Source of the DNA: an uncultured Ruminococcus sp. | GTDB lineage: Bacteria > Bacillota > Clostridia > Oscillospirales > Ruminococcaceae | Assembly: GCA_902786975.1 (NCBI GenBank) | Contig: CADAES010000010.1 | Span: 1-57,872, forward strand | Length of the DNA stretch: 57,872 bases | Reading direction: 5' to 3' | Shown here: positions 57,822 through 57,872 of the stretch, in pieces | Numbering within the stretch: position 1 is the stretch's first letter | Layout of the letters: the number at the start of each line of letters is the position of its first letter | The notes under the pieces: generated by a model | The model's input: the letters and a program-made list of their open reading frames with translations, nothing else | What the model was told of the DNA's origin: nothing | The model's database searches: none | Made by a program: the position numbers and the translations under genes

Positions 57822-57872
57822 ATGTACGCAGTAATCGAAACAGGCGGAAAGCAGTACCAGGTCAAGGCAGGC
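57822..57872 (+). CDS. rplU: Ribosomal protein L21, N-terminus (partial)
   Basis: The frame begins MYAVIETGGKQYQVKAG, the invariant start of bL21, and runs off the window after 17 codons. AAGGCAGGTG lies before the ATG. In Firmicutes a small protease gene (prp) and rpmA (L27) normally follow. Confidence 0.95.
   Translation, partial: MYAVIETGGKQYQVKAG

Overview
The window looks like chromosomal DNA of an anaerobic, fibre-degrading Firmicute close to Ruminococcus (Oscillospiraceae). This is inference from content, not a database match. The pointers are mid GC, strong Shine-Dalgarno sites, near-consensus sigma-A promoters with 17-bp spacers, many lipoproteins with Ser- or Thr-rich linkers, CWB2 cell-wall-binding repeats, a circularly permuted GH3 glucosidase, a CE2-type acetyl esterase and ferredoxin-linked redox enzymes. 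No phage genes, rRNA, CRISPR array or complete insertion sequence were seen.

Layout. 1-2.7 kb: a gene tail, then a tight four-gene operon (CPBP membrane protein, DUF3795, EFR1 flavodoxin-ferredoxin, GNAT). 2.7-6.6 kb (minus): permuted GH3 glucosidase, YoaP-like acetyltransferase, small XRE regulator facing a zinc-ribbon membrane protein. 7.5-15.4 kb: MATE exporter, secreted lipase-like protein, CE2 lipoprotein, an unknown membrane protein plus RCC1-like protein pair behind four 11-bp repeats, and a TetR/DUF998 pair. 15.4-21.6 kb: a single 1,935-residue helicase of Hhe/DUF4011 type, flanked by inverted copies of a 37-bp repeat. 21.6-24 kb: azlCD, a polyamine-type acetyltransferase, mntP and tRNA-Arg. 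24-29 kb: LRR-SLH-CWB2 surface protein with a long structured leader, cytidylate kinase-like protein, ybaK, cyclophilin lipoprotein. 29-32.3 kb: three-lipoprotein operon facing a peroxide-defence operon (gpx, ohrR, a lone ferredoxin:thioredoxin reductase catalytic chain, thioredoxin). 32.3-37.7 kb: GH25 lysozyme, ABC-F protein with a degraded second ATPase site, CAP lipoprotein, secreted acetolactate decarboxylase. 37.9-46.5 kb: secA, small membrane protein, GNAT, DUF1015, PHP, BspA-like LRR-CWB2 surface protein. 46.7-57.9 kb: heterodimeric ABC exporter, ppk1 with an unusual tail, glpK, zinc-ribbon protein, radA, HD phosphohydrolase and the start of rplU.

How it works together: much of the window serves the cell surface (hydrolases, wall-binding proteins, lipoproteins, SecA). 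The redox operon suggests that peroxide reduction may run on ferredoxin electrons through thioredoxin. The strongest candidate for something new is the giant helicase locus. It joins a transglutaminase-like domain to a helicase whose nuclease domain appears to have lost its catalytic acids, inside a segment bounded by inverted repeats. Three dispersed repeat families (a terminal-inverted-repeat element, a 7-bp array family at gene 3' ends, and a possible leader-like element) run through the window.
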